Assembly: GCF_039655875.1 (NCBI RefSeq)
Contig: NZ_JBBYXK010000002.1
Location: 991,433 to 1,055,432, forward strand
Direction: 5' to 3'
DNA length: 64,000 bases
Source: Emcibacter sp. SYSU 3D8
GTDB lineage: Bacteria > Pseudomonadota > Alphaproteobacteria > SMXS01
Below, one piece after another: positions 8,578 to 18,126 of the stretch. How positions within the stretch are numbered: position 1 is the stretch's first letter; each line of letters opens with the position of its first letter. The position numbers and the translations under genes were made by a program. The notes under the pieces are model-generated. The model had not been told where the DNA came from. It saw nothing but the letters and a program-made list of their open reading frames with translations, and made no database searches.

Positions 8578-8826
8578 CTAGCCGCGCCCGCCGACCACGC
8601 TGACCAGCACCAGCACGAGGCCGCCGATCAGCAGGGTCAGACCGATGTAGCAATACTGGTCCAGCCAGAACAGGCCGAACCGCTCCGGCGTGCCCTTGGG
8701 CGCCGTCGGCTGCGGGCCTGGCTTCAGCTGGCGCGGCAGACCCTTGACGATGAAGATGCCGCCGCCCAGCCACATGCAGCCCAGGCCGATGATGATCCGC
8801 CAGGCAAACCAATCGATGGTTTCCAT
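8578..8826 (-). CDS. Small two-helix membrane protein of unknown function
   Basis: An 82-residue protein with two membrane helices ('IIIGLGCMWLGGGIFIVKG' and 'YIGLTLLIGGLVLVLVSVVGG') joined by a Pro-rich loop, and a short basic C-terminal end. It has 4-base spacing to both neighbours in the leftward four-gene operon, which supports it being a real gene. I do not recognise the family. Both ends are probably on the same side of the membrane. Confidence 0.7.
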   Translation of the reverse strand: METIDWFAWRIIIGLGCMWLGGGIFIVKGLPRQLKPGPQPTAPKGTPERFGLFWLDQYCYIGLTLLIGGLVLVLVSVVGGRG

Positions 8827-8830
8827 CGGA

Positions 8831-9340
8831 TCAGCCGAAGATGCGGTCGTAGTGATCGTTCGGCGTGCGCGCGCCGGTGTTCAGGCCGCCGAGCATGCCC
8901 GTCGTCCAGTTGCCGGTGGACGGAATGTTGTGGTTCCAGTCCATGACATAGTGGCGGCTGGTGATCTTCCATTCGCCGCCGCGCTTCTCGAAATGATCGA
9001 GGTACCGGCCGCCGACCAGCATGTCGGTCAACACGCCCTGCTCGTTCTTCAGCAGGTGATAGGCCAGGCAATAGGTCTCGCCCGTCGCCCTGTCGCCGTC
9101 GAGCTGGATCCAGTGGTTGCCGATGGTGTGCAAGGTGCGCTCCATCTGGCTGATGCCAGCGACGCAGTTCTCGGCCCAGGTCATGGCGTCGATGTCCTGG
9201 TCGGAATAGTTGCAGGTCGCATCTGGCCAGAACGCCGACTTGAGCACGGTAATGTCGCAGCGGTCCACGCCGTGGCAGTAGCGGGACATGGTGGTGTAGA
9301 TGTCGATATGATCGAGCGCGCGTTGTGCGGCATCTGACAT
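8831..9340 (-). CDS. SnoaL-like (NTF2-fold) protein
   Basis: A 169-residue NTF2-like protein of the SnoaL_4 type. Marks of the family are 'DIYTTMSRYCHGVDRCDITVLKSAFWPDA', then 'MLVGGRYLDHFEKRGGEWKITSRHYVMDWN', the same core found in three tandem genes at 18221-19931. Members include small dehydratases, cyclases and isomerases acting on hydrophobic substrates, and dioxygenase beta-like proteins. The ATG at 9340 follows GGGGAGACC at good spacing and is preferred to an upstream ATG. It is the first gene of a leftward operon and is divergent from the TonB-dependent receptor array. Confidence 0.88.
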   Translation of the reverse strand: MSDAAQRALDHIDIYTTMSRYCHGVDRCDITVLKSAFWPDATCNYSDQDIDAMTWAENCVAGISQMERTLHTIGNHWIQLDGDRATGETYCLAYHLLKNEQGVLTDMLVGGRYLDHFEKRGGEWKITSRHYVMDWNHNIPSTGNWTTGMLGGLNTGARTPNDHYDRIFG

Positions 9341-9677
9341 GACGGTCTCCCCTGATCCATCCATTCGGTTCGCGGCGAAGCCTAGCGCGCCACAAAGTAC
9401 CGCGCAAAGGTAAAGAAAAAAGGCATCGCTGACCGGGAGTTGGCTTGGACAGCGGCGCCGCGCCGCGGTACACACTCGCCGCTCGCGCCAAGGCGCCGTG
9501 TGGCGCAAAAGCCACACTATCGAGAAACCGGCCATAACAAGCTTCCAGAATTATTTTTTCTTTTTGTAGATTTTAGACTGCGGTGTAAGACCGCCCCCAA
9601 CGAAAAAAACCAGAAAATCCGCATCCGGCGGCGGGGGGCGCAACGCGCTCCTCTAGCCTCAATCCAAGGGGAGTTTC
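9341..9677. promoter_or_regulatory. Divergent intergenic region between SnoaL-like gene and first receptor gene
   Basis: A 337-base region with no gene. It is distinctly AT-rich at 9540-9620, unlike its surroundings, with a T-tract at about 9553-9565 and then GACTGCGGTGTAAGACCG at 9576-9593. A related motif, GACTGC-(N)-GTGATGTAAGAACCG, stands behind a T-tract at 12388-12423 upstream of the second receptor. AAGGGGAG at 9666-9673 is the ribosome-binding site for the GTG start at 9678. Promoters for both divergent units must lie here; exact hexamers are not clear. Confidence 0.5.
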
Positions 9678-12206
9678 GTGAAGAAACCAGTATCACTCTT
9701 ATCCTTGTCCACGGCGGTTGCGCTTGCGACCAGCGCCGGCGCCTATGCGCAGGACCAGGACGGAAGCCTGTTCTCGCAGAAGGGCGGCATCGAGACCGTC
9801 ATTTCCTCGGCGCAGAAGAAGCAGGAATCGGTCCAGGAAGTTCCGATTCCCGTCACCGCCTTTTCGGCGGACGCGATCGAGCGCAGGTTCGCCGTCAACC
9901 TTGAGGACCTGAACAAGCTGGCCCCGTCGGTTCAGCTGCAGAGCGTCGGCCTGTTCCACGGCTCGTCGTCCTTCACCGTTCGCGGCATCGGCACGTCGGG
10001 CGTCGAGAGCTTCGACGATCCCCACGTCGCGGTGTTCATCGACGGTGTGTACCAGCCCCGCAACGCCTGGGCGCTGGGCAACCTGCTCGACGTCGAATCC
10101 GTTGAAATGCTGCGCGGCCCGCAGGGCACGATCTACGGCCGCAATGCGTATTCCGGCGCCATCACGCTGAAGACCCAGCGTCCCGACCTTTACGATTACA
10201 CGGGCAAGGCCAGCCTGCAGTACGGCAATCCGGGCAAGCTGATCGTCAGCTTCGTCGGCAACGTGCCGATCGTGCAGGAAAAGTTTGCCATGCGCCTGGC
10301 AACCCAGTTCTACAAGGACTCGGGCTTCTACAAGAACGACGGCATCGTTGATCTCGGTACTGGCGAAATCGACGAGTCCATCGAAGGCACGCGGATCCAG
10401 GGCAACAAGTTTGTCTACTTCCGCCCCAGCTTCCGGTTCACGCCGAACGACGCGCTGGATATCACGCTGACCACCGAGTTCATTCGCCAGCGCGGCGACG
10501 GCACGGTCTCGCTCAACCCGTCCTACGATCCGCGTACGCCCGCCAACACCAATTGTGGCGACGCTGCGGGCACGCCGGCCGCCTACAACTGCAACACCAG
10601 CGTCTTCGAGTTGCTGTATCCCGGCTTCAACCGCAACTATTTCGGTGATGGCCGCGTCGGCATCGATCGGGACAAGACCGCCGATCCGTACCGCGTGGGC
10701 TACAACCTGCCGTACAACGATTCCGACCTGAACAGCTACATGGCGACACTCAACGCCGACTACACCACCGATTTCGGTACGTTCAGCGTCCTCGGCAATT
10801 ACGCCTTCCAGCGGTCGACCATCAACACCGACACGGATGGCACCAACATCAACTTCTTCTCGTCGACCCGTTTCGAGGATTACGAGACCTACCAGTTCGA
10901 AGCCCACTTCGTGTCGGACTTCTCCGAGACCGTCGACATGATCGCCGGCCTGTTCTACCTGTACGACACCTACCAGCTCGGCCAGCTGCTCTGGACGCCG
11001 GGCAGTGGCGACTTCACCTACGACAATCCGAAGATGGCCCAGTTCCAGAACGGCCAGGAGCGCAAGACCTGGGCGGCCTATACCCAGTTCGAGGTGCACT
11101 TCACCGACCAGCTGAGCGCCGTCGCCGGTATCCGCTATTCGTGGGAAAAGAAGTTCAACGTCTATTCGGTGCCGAACAACACCGTGGCCAACCAGGGCCT
11201 CGACCCGAACTCCGACTGGTCGAAGTTCCCGGTGGGTGATCCCAACAACTTCTGCTCGCCGATCGGCACCAAGGGCACTGCCGGTACGCCGTGCGTCGCC
11301 TATTGGGGTCCGGTGGACAACAGCTGGGACAACTTCGCGCCCCGCATCGGCCTGAACTTCAAGGCCACCGACGACATCATGCTGTTCGCCTTCTGGCAGC
11401 GCGCCTACAAGTCGGGCGGCTTCGTCAACAACGCCTCCGAGTACACGACGTTCGTCCAGCCCTACGGCGAAGAGCTGATCGACAACTTCGAGGGCGGCTT
11501 CAAGACCGAGTGGTTCGACAGCCGGCTGCAGTTCAACGGTAACATCTACTACCAGAAGCTGAAGGGCCTGCAGCGCCAGGTCATCCGTCCGGCCAACAAC
11601 ACCACCGGCCAGGAAACCTTCATCTCCAACGCCGCCGATGCCCGTTCCTACGGCCTCGAACTGGAAGTGATCGCGGTCCCGGTCGACGGTCTGACGATCA
11701 ATGCCAACATGGCGTACAACAACATCAAGTACACCAGCTACTGTGCCGATCTGGACGGCCCCGAGCCGACCATGAACCCGGCCAGCCAGCGTCCGGTCTG
11801 CGGTGCGCAGACCCAGCTGGCGAACGGCACCTGGATCGTTGCCACCGATTACCGCGACACGGCACTGACCTTTGCGCCCAAGCTGATCGCCAATCTGGGC
11901 TGGACCTATGACTTCCCGGTCGGAAACATGGGTAACGTCAGCATCGGCCAGAGCTTCAGCTACACGTCGAAGATGACGGTTGCTGCCAATGCGGACCTGC
12001 CGCGTGCCGACCGCCGTGCCATGCTGCTGGTCGATGCCCAGGTCTCCTGGGAATCGCCGACCGGTCAGTACAAGGTCTCGGTCTGGGGCAAGAACCTGAC
12101 CAACGAGATCGAGCGTCTGTCCATGACGCCGGTGTCGAGCCTGTTCTCGTTCGAGCAGGGCACCCGTCCGCGGACTTACGGCGTCACGCTGACCGCCGAC
12201 TTCTAG
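9678..12206 (+). CDS. TonB-dependent receptor (copy 1 of 3)
   Basis: An 842-residue outer-membrane receptor with a GTG start after AAGGGGAG. It has a signal peptide (MKKPVSLLSLSTAVALATSAGAYAQ), then an N-terminal stretch 'IETVISSAQKKQESVQEVPIPVTAF' that holds the TonB-box region, the plug domain with 'FTVRGIGTSG' and 'VEMLRGPQGTIYGRNAYSGAI', and a long beta-barrel ending in the terminal aromatic GVTLTADF. It imports a ligand too large or scarce for porins. It is highly similar along its length to the next two genes. No siderophore gene is nearby, and the catabolic neighbours suggest an organic nutrient. Confidence 0.95.
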   Translation: MKKPVSLLSLSTAVALATSAGAYAQDQDGSLFSQKGGIETVISSAQKKQESVQEVPIPVTAFSADAIERRFAVNLEDLNKLAPSVQLQSVGLFHGSSSFTVRGIGTSGVESFDDPHVAVFIDGVYQPRNAWALGNLLDVESVEMLRGPQGTIYGRNAYSGAITLKTQRPDLYDYTGKASLQYGNPGKLIVSFVGNVPIVQEKFAMRLATQFYKDSGFYKNDGIVDLGTGEIDESIEGTRIQGNKFVYFRPSFRFTPNDALDITLTTEFIRQRGDGTVSLNPSYDPRTPANTNCGDAAGTPAAYNCNTSVFELLYPGFNRNYFGDGRVGIDRDKTADPYRVGYNLPYNDSDLNSYMATLNADYTTDFGTFSVLGNYAFQRSTINTDTDGTNINFFSSTRFEDYETYQFEAHFVSDFSETVDMIAGLFYLYDTYQLGQLLWTPGSGDFTYDNPKMAQFQNGQERKTWAAYTQFEVHFTDQLSAVAGIRYSWEKKFNVYSVPNNTVANQGLDPNSDWSKFPVGDPNNFCSPIGTKGTAGTPCVAYWGPVDNSWDNFAPRIGLNFKATDDIMLFAFWQRAYKSGGFVNNASEYTTFVQPYGEELIDNFEGGFKTEWFDSRLQFNGNIYYQKLKGLQRQVIRPANNTTGQETFISNAADARSYGLELEVIAVPVDGLTINANMAYNNIKYTSYCADLDGPEPTMNPASQRPVCGAQTQLANGTWIVATDYRDTALTFAPKLIANLGWTYDFPVGNMGNVSIGQSFSYTSKMTVAANADLPRADRRAMLLVDAQVSWESPTGQYKVSVWGKNLTNEIERLSMTPVSSLFSFEQGTRPRTYGVTLTADF

Positions 12207-12222
12207 GACTGCAAGCCATAAT

Positions 12223-12249
12223 ACCGGATCGGCTGTCAGCCGGTCCGGT
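12223..12249 (+). other. 3' hairpin 1 after receptor copy 1
   Basis: An inverted repeat with ACCGGA/TCCGGT outer and CGGCT/AGCCG inner arms and a small loop, lying between the stop codon and the terminator. Receptor copies 2 and 3 have a hairpin of different sequence at the same place, so each mRNA 3' end carries two tandem hairpins. Confidence 0.6.
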
Positions 12250-12263
12250 ACCGGAAACGGATG

Positions 12264-12292
12264 AGCGCCGGCGGCAACGCCGGCGCTTTTTT
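12264..12292 (+). terminator. Intrinsic terminator of receptor copy 1
   Basis: A perfect 10-base stem AGCGCCGGCG/CGCCGGCGCT with a GCAA tetraloop followed by five T. The same stem and tetraloop recur after copy 2 and, with a compensated base pair, after copy 3. Confidence 0.92.
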
Positions 12293-12506
12293 GTGCGCAG
12301 TCGATACCGGCAGGGCCATCAGAAAAAAACCAGCAGGAGATGCAAAAATATCACAGACAGTGACGATTAAAAGCAGACTAGACGTTTATTGTTTTTATTG
12401 ACTGCACCGTGATGTAAGAACCGGCAAGAACGCAAAGTTGTCCAGAGCCAGGACGGGGTGCTCGCAAAGGGTGCCTTCAGGCAGTTTCAAACCGGGGGAG
12501 ACGCTT
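12293..12506 (+). promoter_or_regulatory. Leader region of receptor copy 2
   Basis: A 214-base AT-rich gap between the copy 1 terminator and copy 2. It contains GTTTATTGTTTTTATTGACTGC at 12383-12405, in which TTGACT could be a -35 hexamer, then GTGATGTAAGAACCG, which resembles the motif upstream of copy 1. The spacing to a good -10 is not convincing. ACCGGGGGAG at 12491-12500 is the ribosome-binding site for the ATG at 12507. Confidence 0.45.
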
Positions 12507-15077
12507 ATGAAGTTCATGAAATCAACCACTTCGCTGGCCGTGATGGCCGCGATGCTGACGGCGGGAGCGGCTTACGCCCAGGATCCGCCGGCTCAGGATC
12601 AATCCAGTGATGGCAGCCTGTTCTCGCAGCGCGGCGGCATCGAGACCGTTATTTCCTCGGCTCAGAAGAAGCAGGAATCGGTCCAGGACGTGCCAATTCC
12701 GGTCACCGCGTTCTCGGGCGTCGCGATCGAACGCAAGTTCGCGGTCAACCTCGAGGACCTGAACAAGCTGGCCCCGTCGGTTCAGTTGCAGCATGTGGGC
12801 CTGTTCCACGGCGCCTCGTCCTTCACCGTCCGCGGCATCGGCACGTCGGGCATCGAGAGCTTCGATGATCCGCATGTGGCGATCTTCATCGACGGTGTGT
12901 ATCAGCCGCGTAACGCCTGGGCGCTGTCCAACCTGCTGGACATCGAAACAGTCGAAATGCTGCGCGGTCCGCAAGGCACCATCTATGGCCGCAACGCCTA
13001 TTCGGGCGCGATCACGCTCACGACCAAGAAGCCGGACGTCACCGAATACAGCGGCAAGGCCAGCCTGCAATATGGCAATCCCGGCCGGCTGGTTGTCGGC
13101 CTGATCGGCAACGTGCCGATCGTCGAAGACAAGTTCGCCATGCGCCTGGCAACCCAGTTCTTCAAGGATTCCGGTTTCTTCAAGAATGACGGCGTCATCG
13201 TCGACGGCGTCGAGAACGGCCAGACCCTCACCCACATCGACGAGGATCTGAAGGGCACGCGAATCCAGGGCAACAAATATGTCTATTTCCGCCCCAGCTT
13301 CCGCCTGACGCCGAACGATGCGCTCGATATCACGCTGACCACCGAGTTCATCCGCCAGCGCGGCGACGGCACGACCTCGCTCAACCCGTCCTACGATCCG
13401 CGGACACCGGCCAACAGTCTTTGCGACGGCACAACCGGTACGCCCACGGCTTACAATTGCAACACCAGCCTGATGGAAGTGTTGTATCCCGGCCTGACCA
13501 AGAATTATTTCGGCGATGCCGAGCAGGGCATCCCAAAGGACAAAAGCAACGACCCGTATGAGGTCGGCTACAGCCTGCCCTACAACAACAGCGAACTAAA
13601 CAGCTACACGGCCACGCTGAACGTCGATTACACCACCGACTTCGGTACGTTCAGCTTCCTGGCGAATTACCAGCATCAGCGCGATCTGATCAACACGGAC
13701 ACCGACGGCACCAGCGTCGACTTCTTCTCGTCGACCCGGTTTCAGTCCTACGAGACGTATCAGTTCGAAACGCATTTCGTGTCGGATTTCTCCGAGACGG
13801 TCGACATGATCGCCGGCCTGTTCTACCTGTTCGACAGCTATCATCTGGGCCAGATTCTCTGGACACCGTTCACCGGCAAGCACACCTACGACAACCCGCT
13901 GCTGAACTACTACCAGAACGGCCAGGACCGGAAGACCTGGGCGGCCTACACCCAGTTTGAAGTCCACTTCACGGATGAGTTGAGCGTGGTCGCCGGTGTC
14001 CGCTATTCGTGGGAGAAGAAGTTCAACATCTTCGAAACCCCGAACACGCCGCTGGCCACCACGGGCATTCCTCCGGGGTCGGACTTCTCGCGCTTCCCGC
14101 TGGGCAACGCGCCGCAGTGCTCGCCCCTCGGCACCACCGGCACCATCGCCAGCCCCTGTATCGCCTACTGGACCAACGACGAAGGCGACACCTGGGACAA
14201 CTTCGCGCCCCGCGTCGGCGTGAACTGGAAAGCGGCCGACGATTTCATGCTGTTCGCCTATTGGCAGCGCGCCTACAAGTCGGGCGGCTTCGTCAACAAC
14301 GCGTCGGCCTACACCACCTTCGTCGACTCGCCCTATGGCGAAGAGCTGATCGACAACTTCGAAATCGGCTTCAAGTCCGAATGGTTCGACAGCCGGCTGC
14401 AGTTGAACGCCAACCTCTACTACCAGAAGCTGAAGGGCCTGCAGCGCCAGGTCATCCGTCCGGCCGATAACGCATCGGGCCAGGAAACCTTCATTTCCAA
14501 CAACGCCGACGCCCGTTCCTACGGTCTCGAACTGGAAGTGATCGCGGTCCCGGTCGACGGCCTGACGATCAACAGCAATCTGGCTTACAACAACATCAAG
14601 TATACGAACTACTGCGCCGACCTTGATGGCCCCGAGCCGTCTGCAAGTCCCGCAAACGGCCGCGCGTTGTGTGGCCAGGGTGCGACCCAGCTTCCCAACG
14701 GGACCTGGATCGCGTTCACCGACTTCTCCGACCTGAAGCTCGGTTTCGCGCCCAAGCTGATCGCCAATCTGGGCTGGACCTATGACTTCCCGATCGGGAA
14801 CATGGGTAACATCAGCATCGGCCAGAGCTTCAGCTATACCTCGAAGATGGCCACGGCCGGCGTGTTCCTGCCGCGGTCGGATCGCCGCTCGATGCTGCTG
14901 GTGGACGCCCAGATCTCCTGGGAATCGCCGGACAGCATGTACCGCGTCTCGGTCTGGGGTAAGAACCTCACCAACGAGATCGAACGCCTGTCGGTTACCC
15001 CGGTGTCGAACCTGTTCTCGTTCGAGCAGGGCACCACGCCGCGGACCTACGGCATCACGCTGACGGCCGACTTCTAG
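12507..15077 (+). CDS. TonB-dependent receptor (copy 2 of 3)
   Basis: An 856-residue paralogue of the flanking receptors. The ATG at 12507 follows GGGGGAG and opens a signal peptide (MKFMKSTTSLAVMAAMLTAGAAYAQ); an upstream in-frame start would put extra residues before it. The plug (FTVRGIGTSGIESFDDPH, VEMLRGPQGTIYGRNAYSGAI) and the barrel end (YGITLTADF) are almost the same as in copy 3. It differs from copy 1 mainly in barrel loops, for example an insert around 'VDGVENGQTLTHIDEDLKG'. Loop divergence over a fixed plug suggests related but distinct ligands. Confidence 0.95.
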   Translation: MKFMKSTTSLAVMAAMLTAGAAYAQDPPAQDQSSDGSLFSQRGGIETVISSAQKKQESVQDVPIPVTAFSGVAIERKFAVNLEDLNKLAPSVQLQHVGLFHGASSFTVRGIGTSGIESFDDPHVAIFIDGVYQPRNAWALSNLLDIETVEMLRGPQGTIYGRNAYSGAITLTTKKPDVTEYSGKASLQYGNPGRLVVGLIGNVPIVEDKFAMRLATQFFKDSGFFKNDGVIVDGVENGQTLTHIDEDLKGTRIQGNKYVYFRPSFRLTPNDALDITLTTEFIRQRGDGTTSLNPSYDPRTPANSLCDGTTGTPTAYNCNTSLMEVLYPGLTKNYFGDAEQGIPKDKSNDPYEVGYSLPYNNSELNSYTATLNVDYTTDFGTFSFLANYQHQRDLINTDTDGTSVDFFSSTRFQSYETYQFETHFVSDFSETVDMIAGLFYLFDSYHLGQILWTPFTGKHTYDNPLLNYYQNGQDRKTWAAYTQFEVHFTDELSVVAGVRYSWEKKFNIFETPNTPLATTGIPPGSDFSRFPLGNAPQCSPLGTTGTIASPCIAYWTNDEGDTWDNFAPRVGVNWKAADDFMLFAYWQRAYKSGGFVNNASAYTTFVDSPYGEELIDNFEIGFKSEWFDSRLQLNANLYYQKLKGLQRQVIRPADNASGQETFISNNADARSYGLELEVIAVPVDGLTINSNLAYNNIKYTNYCADLDGPEPSASPANGRALCGQGATQLPNGTWIAFTDFSDLKLGFAPKLIANLGWTYDFPIGNMGNISIGQSFSYTSKMATAGVFLPRSDRRSMLLVDAQISWESPDSMYRVSVWGKNLTNEIERLSVTPVSNLFSFEQGTTPRTYGITLTADF

Positions 15078-15095
15078 GACCGCAGACTTGCTAAT

Positions 15096-15120
15096 CCGTC
15101 CCGGCGCATAACCGGGACGG
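15096..15120 (+). other. 3' hairpin 1 after receptor copy 2
   Basis: A perfect 9-base stem CCGTCCCGG/CCGGGACGG with a 7-base loop, between the stop codon and the terminator, in the same place as the upstream hairpins of copies 1 and 3. Confidence 0.65.
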
Positions 15121-15133
15121 TTCCTGAACGGAA

Positions 15134-15161
15134 AGCGCCGGCGGCAACGCCGGCGCTTTTT
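15134..15161 (+). terminator. Intrinsic terminator of receptor copy 2
   Basis: The same 10-base stem and GCAA tetraloop as after copy 1 (AGCGCCGGCG/CGCCGGCGCT), followed by a T-run. Confidence 0.92.
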
Positions 15162-15511
15162 CGTTGCTGCCCGGTCACCTGCAGTGTCATGGCCGGCCGG
15201 ATAAAGTATCCCGGGCTTTTAAAAAGCAACCGTGCTGTTTTAATTGGAAATTAAATCACGGTATGCGACCGTGCCGCTTGACTGCCGACAAGCGATGCGT
15301 GTGCGTCCCGGTTTCCTTCGGCCCATAGACACCAGCGGCGATGTGAGACCACGAAGACACACATAAAAAACAAACGACGTGTGTTGTTACAGACATTGTT
15401 GTTTTTTATTCAGCTTGGATGGGCGGTATGACAAAGTCTGCAATTGCAGGTTCTGCGATCAATCAGGTTGCGGCTTCGGGGAATGCCGCAGCATCCAGGG
15501 GAGGCCCAGAT
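15162..15511 (+). promoter_or_regulatory. Leader region of receptor copy 3
   Basis: A 350-base gap without a gene. AT-rich patches lie at 15215-15260 (with GCTTTTAAAAAGC at about 15215-15227) and at 15360-15415 (ATTGTTGTTTTTTATTC, like the ATTGTTTTTATT tract upstream of copy 2). CTTGACTGCC at about 15278 is a possible -35 region. AGGGGAGG at 15497-15504 is the ribosome-binding site. An in-frame ATG at 15419 exists, but the residues it adds have no signal-peptide character. Confidence 0.45.
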
Positions 15512-18079
15512 ATGAAACACAAGAAGCTAACATCATGTGCAATACCGCTGTTCGCCCTGTGGGCGGGAGCGGCCTACGCCCAGGATCCGCCGGCTCAGGA
15601 TCAAGCCAGTGATGGCAGCCTGTTCTCGCAACGTGGCGGCATCGAGACGGTCATCTCCTCGGCGCAGAAGAAGCAGGAATCGGTCCAGGAAGTGCCAATT
15701 CCGGTCACCGCGTTTTCGGGTGTGGCGATCGAGCGCAAGTTCGCGGTCAACCTCGAGGACCTGAACAAGCTGGCCCCGGCGGTGCAGTTGCAGCATGTGG
15801 GCTTGTTCCACAACGCGTCGTCCTTCACCGTGCGCGGCATTGGCACATCGGGCATCGAAAGTTTCGATGATCCGCATGTGGCCATCTTTATCGACGGCGT
15901 GTACCAGCCGCGCAATGCCTGGGCGGTATCGAACCTGCTGGACATTGAATCGGTGGAAATGCTGCGCGGTCCGCAAGGCACCATCTATGGCCGCAACGCC
16001 TATTCGGGCGCGATCACGCTCACGACCAAGAAGCCGGACGTCACCGAATACAGCGGCAAGGCCAGCCTGCAATATGGCAATCCCGGCCGGCTGGTCGTCG
16101 GTCTGATCGGCAACGTGCCGATCGTGCAGGACAAGTTCGCCATGCGTCTGGCAGCACAGTTCTACAAGGATTCCGGCTTTTACAAGAATGACGGCATCAT
16201 CGTCGACGGTGTCGAAAACGGCCAGATCGTTACCCACATCGACGAGGATCTGGAAGGCATGCGAATCCAGGGCAACAAATATGTCTATCTCCGCCCCAGC
16301 TTCCGCCTGACGCCGAACGATAACCTCGACATCACGCTGACCACCGAGTTCATCCGCCAGCGCGGCGACGGCACCGTGTCGCTCAACCCGTCCTACGATC
16401 CTCGTACCCCGTCCAACCCGCTCTGCGGCGGTGTCGGCACGTCGGTTGCCTACAATTGCAACACCAGCCTGATGGAAGTGCTCTATCCCGGGCTGACCAA
16501 GAACTACTTCGGCGACGGTACGCAGGGAATCGACAGGGACAAGAGCAACGACCCATTTCTTGTCGGCTACGATCTGCCCTATAACAACAGCGACCTGAAC
16601 AGCTACACGGCCACGCTGAATGTCGACTACACCACCGACTTCGGCACGTTCAGTTTCCTGGCCAATTACCAGCACCAGCGCGACCTGATCAACACGGACA
16701 CGGACGGCACGAATATCAGCTTCTTCGCGTCGACCCGGTTCCAGTCGTACGAGACCTATCAGTTCGAATCGCACTTCGTCTCCGACTTCTCCGAGACATT
16801 CGATGTCATCGCCGGTGTGTTCTACCTGTTCGACAGCTATCACCTGGGCCAGATCCTCTGGACCCCGAACATCGGCAAGTTCACCTACGACAACCCGCTG
16901 ATGTCGTATTACCAGAACGGCCAGGACCGGAAGACCTGGGCCGCCTATGTCCAGACCGAGATTCACTTCACCGACCAGTTGAGCCTGGTCGCCGGCGTGC
17001 GCTACTCATGGGAAAAGAAGTTCAACATCTTCGAAACCCCGAACAATTCAGTCGTCAATCAGGGCCTTGATCCCAATTCCGACTGGTCCAGGTTCCCGAC
17101 CAATTCCAGTGCGCCGGACTGTGCGCCCATCGGCACCCTGGGGACGGCGGCTAATCCCTGCTTTGCCTTCTGGACCAACGATGCCGGCCAGAGCTGGGAC
17201 AACTTCGCCCCGCGCGTCGGCGTGAACTACAAGATCAATGACGACATCCTGTTGTTCGCCTTCTGGCAGCGCGCCTACAAATCCGGCGGCTTCGTCAACA
17301 ACGCCGCCGCCTACACCACCTTCGTCGGCTCGCCCTATGGCGAAGAACTGATCGACAACTTCGAAGGCGGCTTCAAGACCGAGTGGCTCGACAGCCGGCT
17401 GCAGTTCAACGGCAACTTCTACTATCAGAAGCTGAAGGGCCTGCAGCGCCAGGTCATCCGACCGGCCGACAACCCCTCGGGCCAGGAGACCTTCATCTCC
17501 AATAACGCCGATGCCCGTGCTTATGGCTTCGAGCTGGAAATGGTCTTGATCCCGGTCGATGGTCTGACGATCAACGCCAACCTGGCCTATAGCGACATCA
17601 AGTACACGAACTACTGTGCCGATCTCGATGGCCCGGAGCCGTTCGCGACCCCGGCCAACGGCCGTGAACTTTGCGGGCCGGGCGCCACCGAACTGCCGAA
17701 CGGTACCTGGATCGCGTTCACCGACTTCTCCGACCTGAAGCTCGGTTTCGCGCCGAAGATCATCGGCAACCTGGGCTGGACCTACGACTTCCCGATCGGG
17801 AACATGGGCAACCTCAGCATCGGCAACAGCTTCAGCTACACCTCGAAGATGGCGACCGCCGGCGTATTCCTGCCGCGGTCGGACCGCCGTTCGATGCTGC
17901 TGGTCGACGCCCAGATCTCCTGGGAATCGCCGGACTCCAGATACCGCGTCTCGGTCTGGGGCAAGAACCTGACGAACGATTTCCAGCGCCTTAGCGTTAC
18001 GCCGGTTGCGTTCCTGTTCTCGTTCGAACAGCCGACCCAACCGCGGACTTACGGCATCACGCTTACCGCAGACTTCTGA
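15512..18079 (+). CDS. TonB-dependent receptor (copy 3 of 3)
   Basis: An 855-residue receptor. The ATG at 15512 follows AGGGGAGG and gives a short signal peptide (MKHKKLTSCAIPLFALWAGAAYAQ), whose sequence is unlike those of copies 1 and 2 up to GAAYAQDPPAQDQ, where near-identity with copy 2 starts. The plug and most of the barrel track copy 2; the C-terminal end is YGITLTADF with a terminal Phe. The change in the signal peptide against a conserved mature part suggests recombination or rapid change near the duplication boundary. Confidence 0.95.
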   Translation: MKHKKLTSCAIPLFALWAGAAYAQDPPAQDQASDGSLFSQRGGIETVISSAQKKQESVQEVPIPVTAFSGVAIERKFAVNLEDLNKLAPAVQLQHVGLFHNASSFTVRGIGTSGIESFDDPHVAIFIDGVYQPRNAWAVSNLLDIESVEMLRGPQGTIYGRNAYSGAITLTTKKPDVTEYSGKASLQYGNPGRLVVGLIGNVPIVQDKFAMRLAAQFYKDSGFYKNDGIIVDGVENGQIVTHIDEDLEGMRIQGNKYVYLRPSFRLTPNDNLDITLTTEFIRQRGDGTVSLNPSYDPRTPSNPLCGGVGTSVAYNCNTSLMEVLYPGLTKNYFGDGTQGIDRDKSNDPFLVGYDLPYNNSDLNSYTATLNVDYTTDFGTFSFLANYQHQRDLINTDTDGTNISFFASTRFQSYETYQFESHFVSDFSETFDVIAGVFYLFDSYHLGQILWTPNIGKFTYDNPLMSYYQNGQDRKTWAAYVQTEIHFTDQLSLVAGVRYSWEKKFNIFETPNNSVVNQGLDPNSDWSRFPTNSSAPDCAPIGTLGTAANPCFAFWTNDAGQSWDNFAPRVGVNYKINDDILLFAFWQRAYKSGGFVNNAAAYTTFVGSPYGEELIDNFEGGFKTEWLDSRLQFNGNFYYQKLKGLQRQVIRPADNPSGQETFISNNADARAYGFELEMVLIPVDGLTINANLAYSDIKYTNYCADLDGPEPFATPANGRELCGPGATELPNGTWIAFTDFSDLKLGFAPKIIGNLGWTYDFPIGNMGNLSIGNSFSYTSKMATAGVFLPRSDRRSMLLVDAQISWESPDSRYRVSVWGKNLTNDFQRLSVTPVAFLFSFEQPTQPRTYGITLTADF

Positions 18080-18095
18080 TCCTTCGCCAAGGGCC

Positions 18096-18114
18096 GGCCG
18101 GCAAATCGCCGGCC
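18096..18114 (+). other. 3' hairpin 1 after receptor copy 3
   Basis: A perfect 7-base stem GGCCGGC/GCCGGCC with an AAATC loop, between the stop codon and the terminator, matching the position of the upstream hairpins in the other two copies. Confidence 0.6.
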
Positions 18115-18126
18115 GATCCGGATTCA

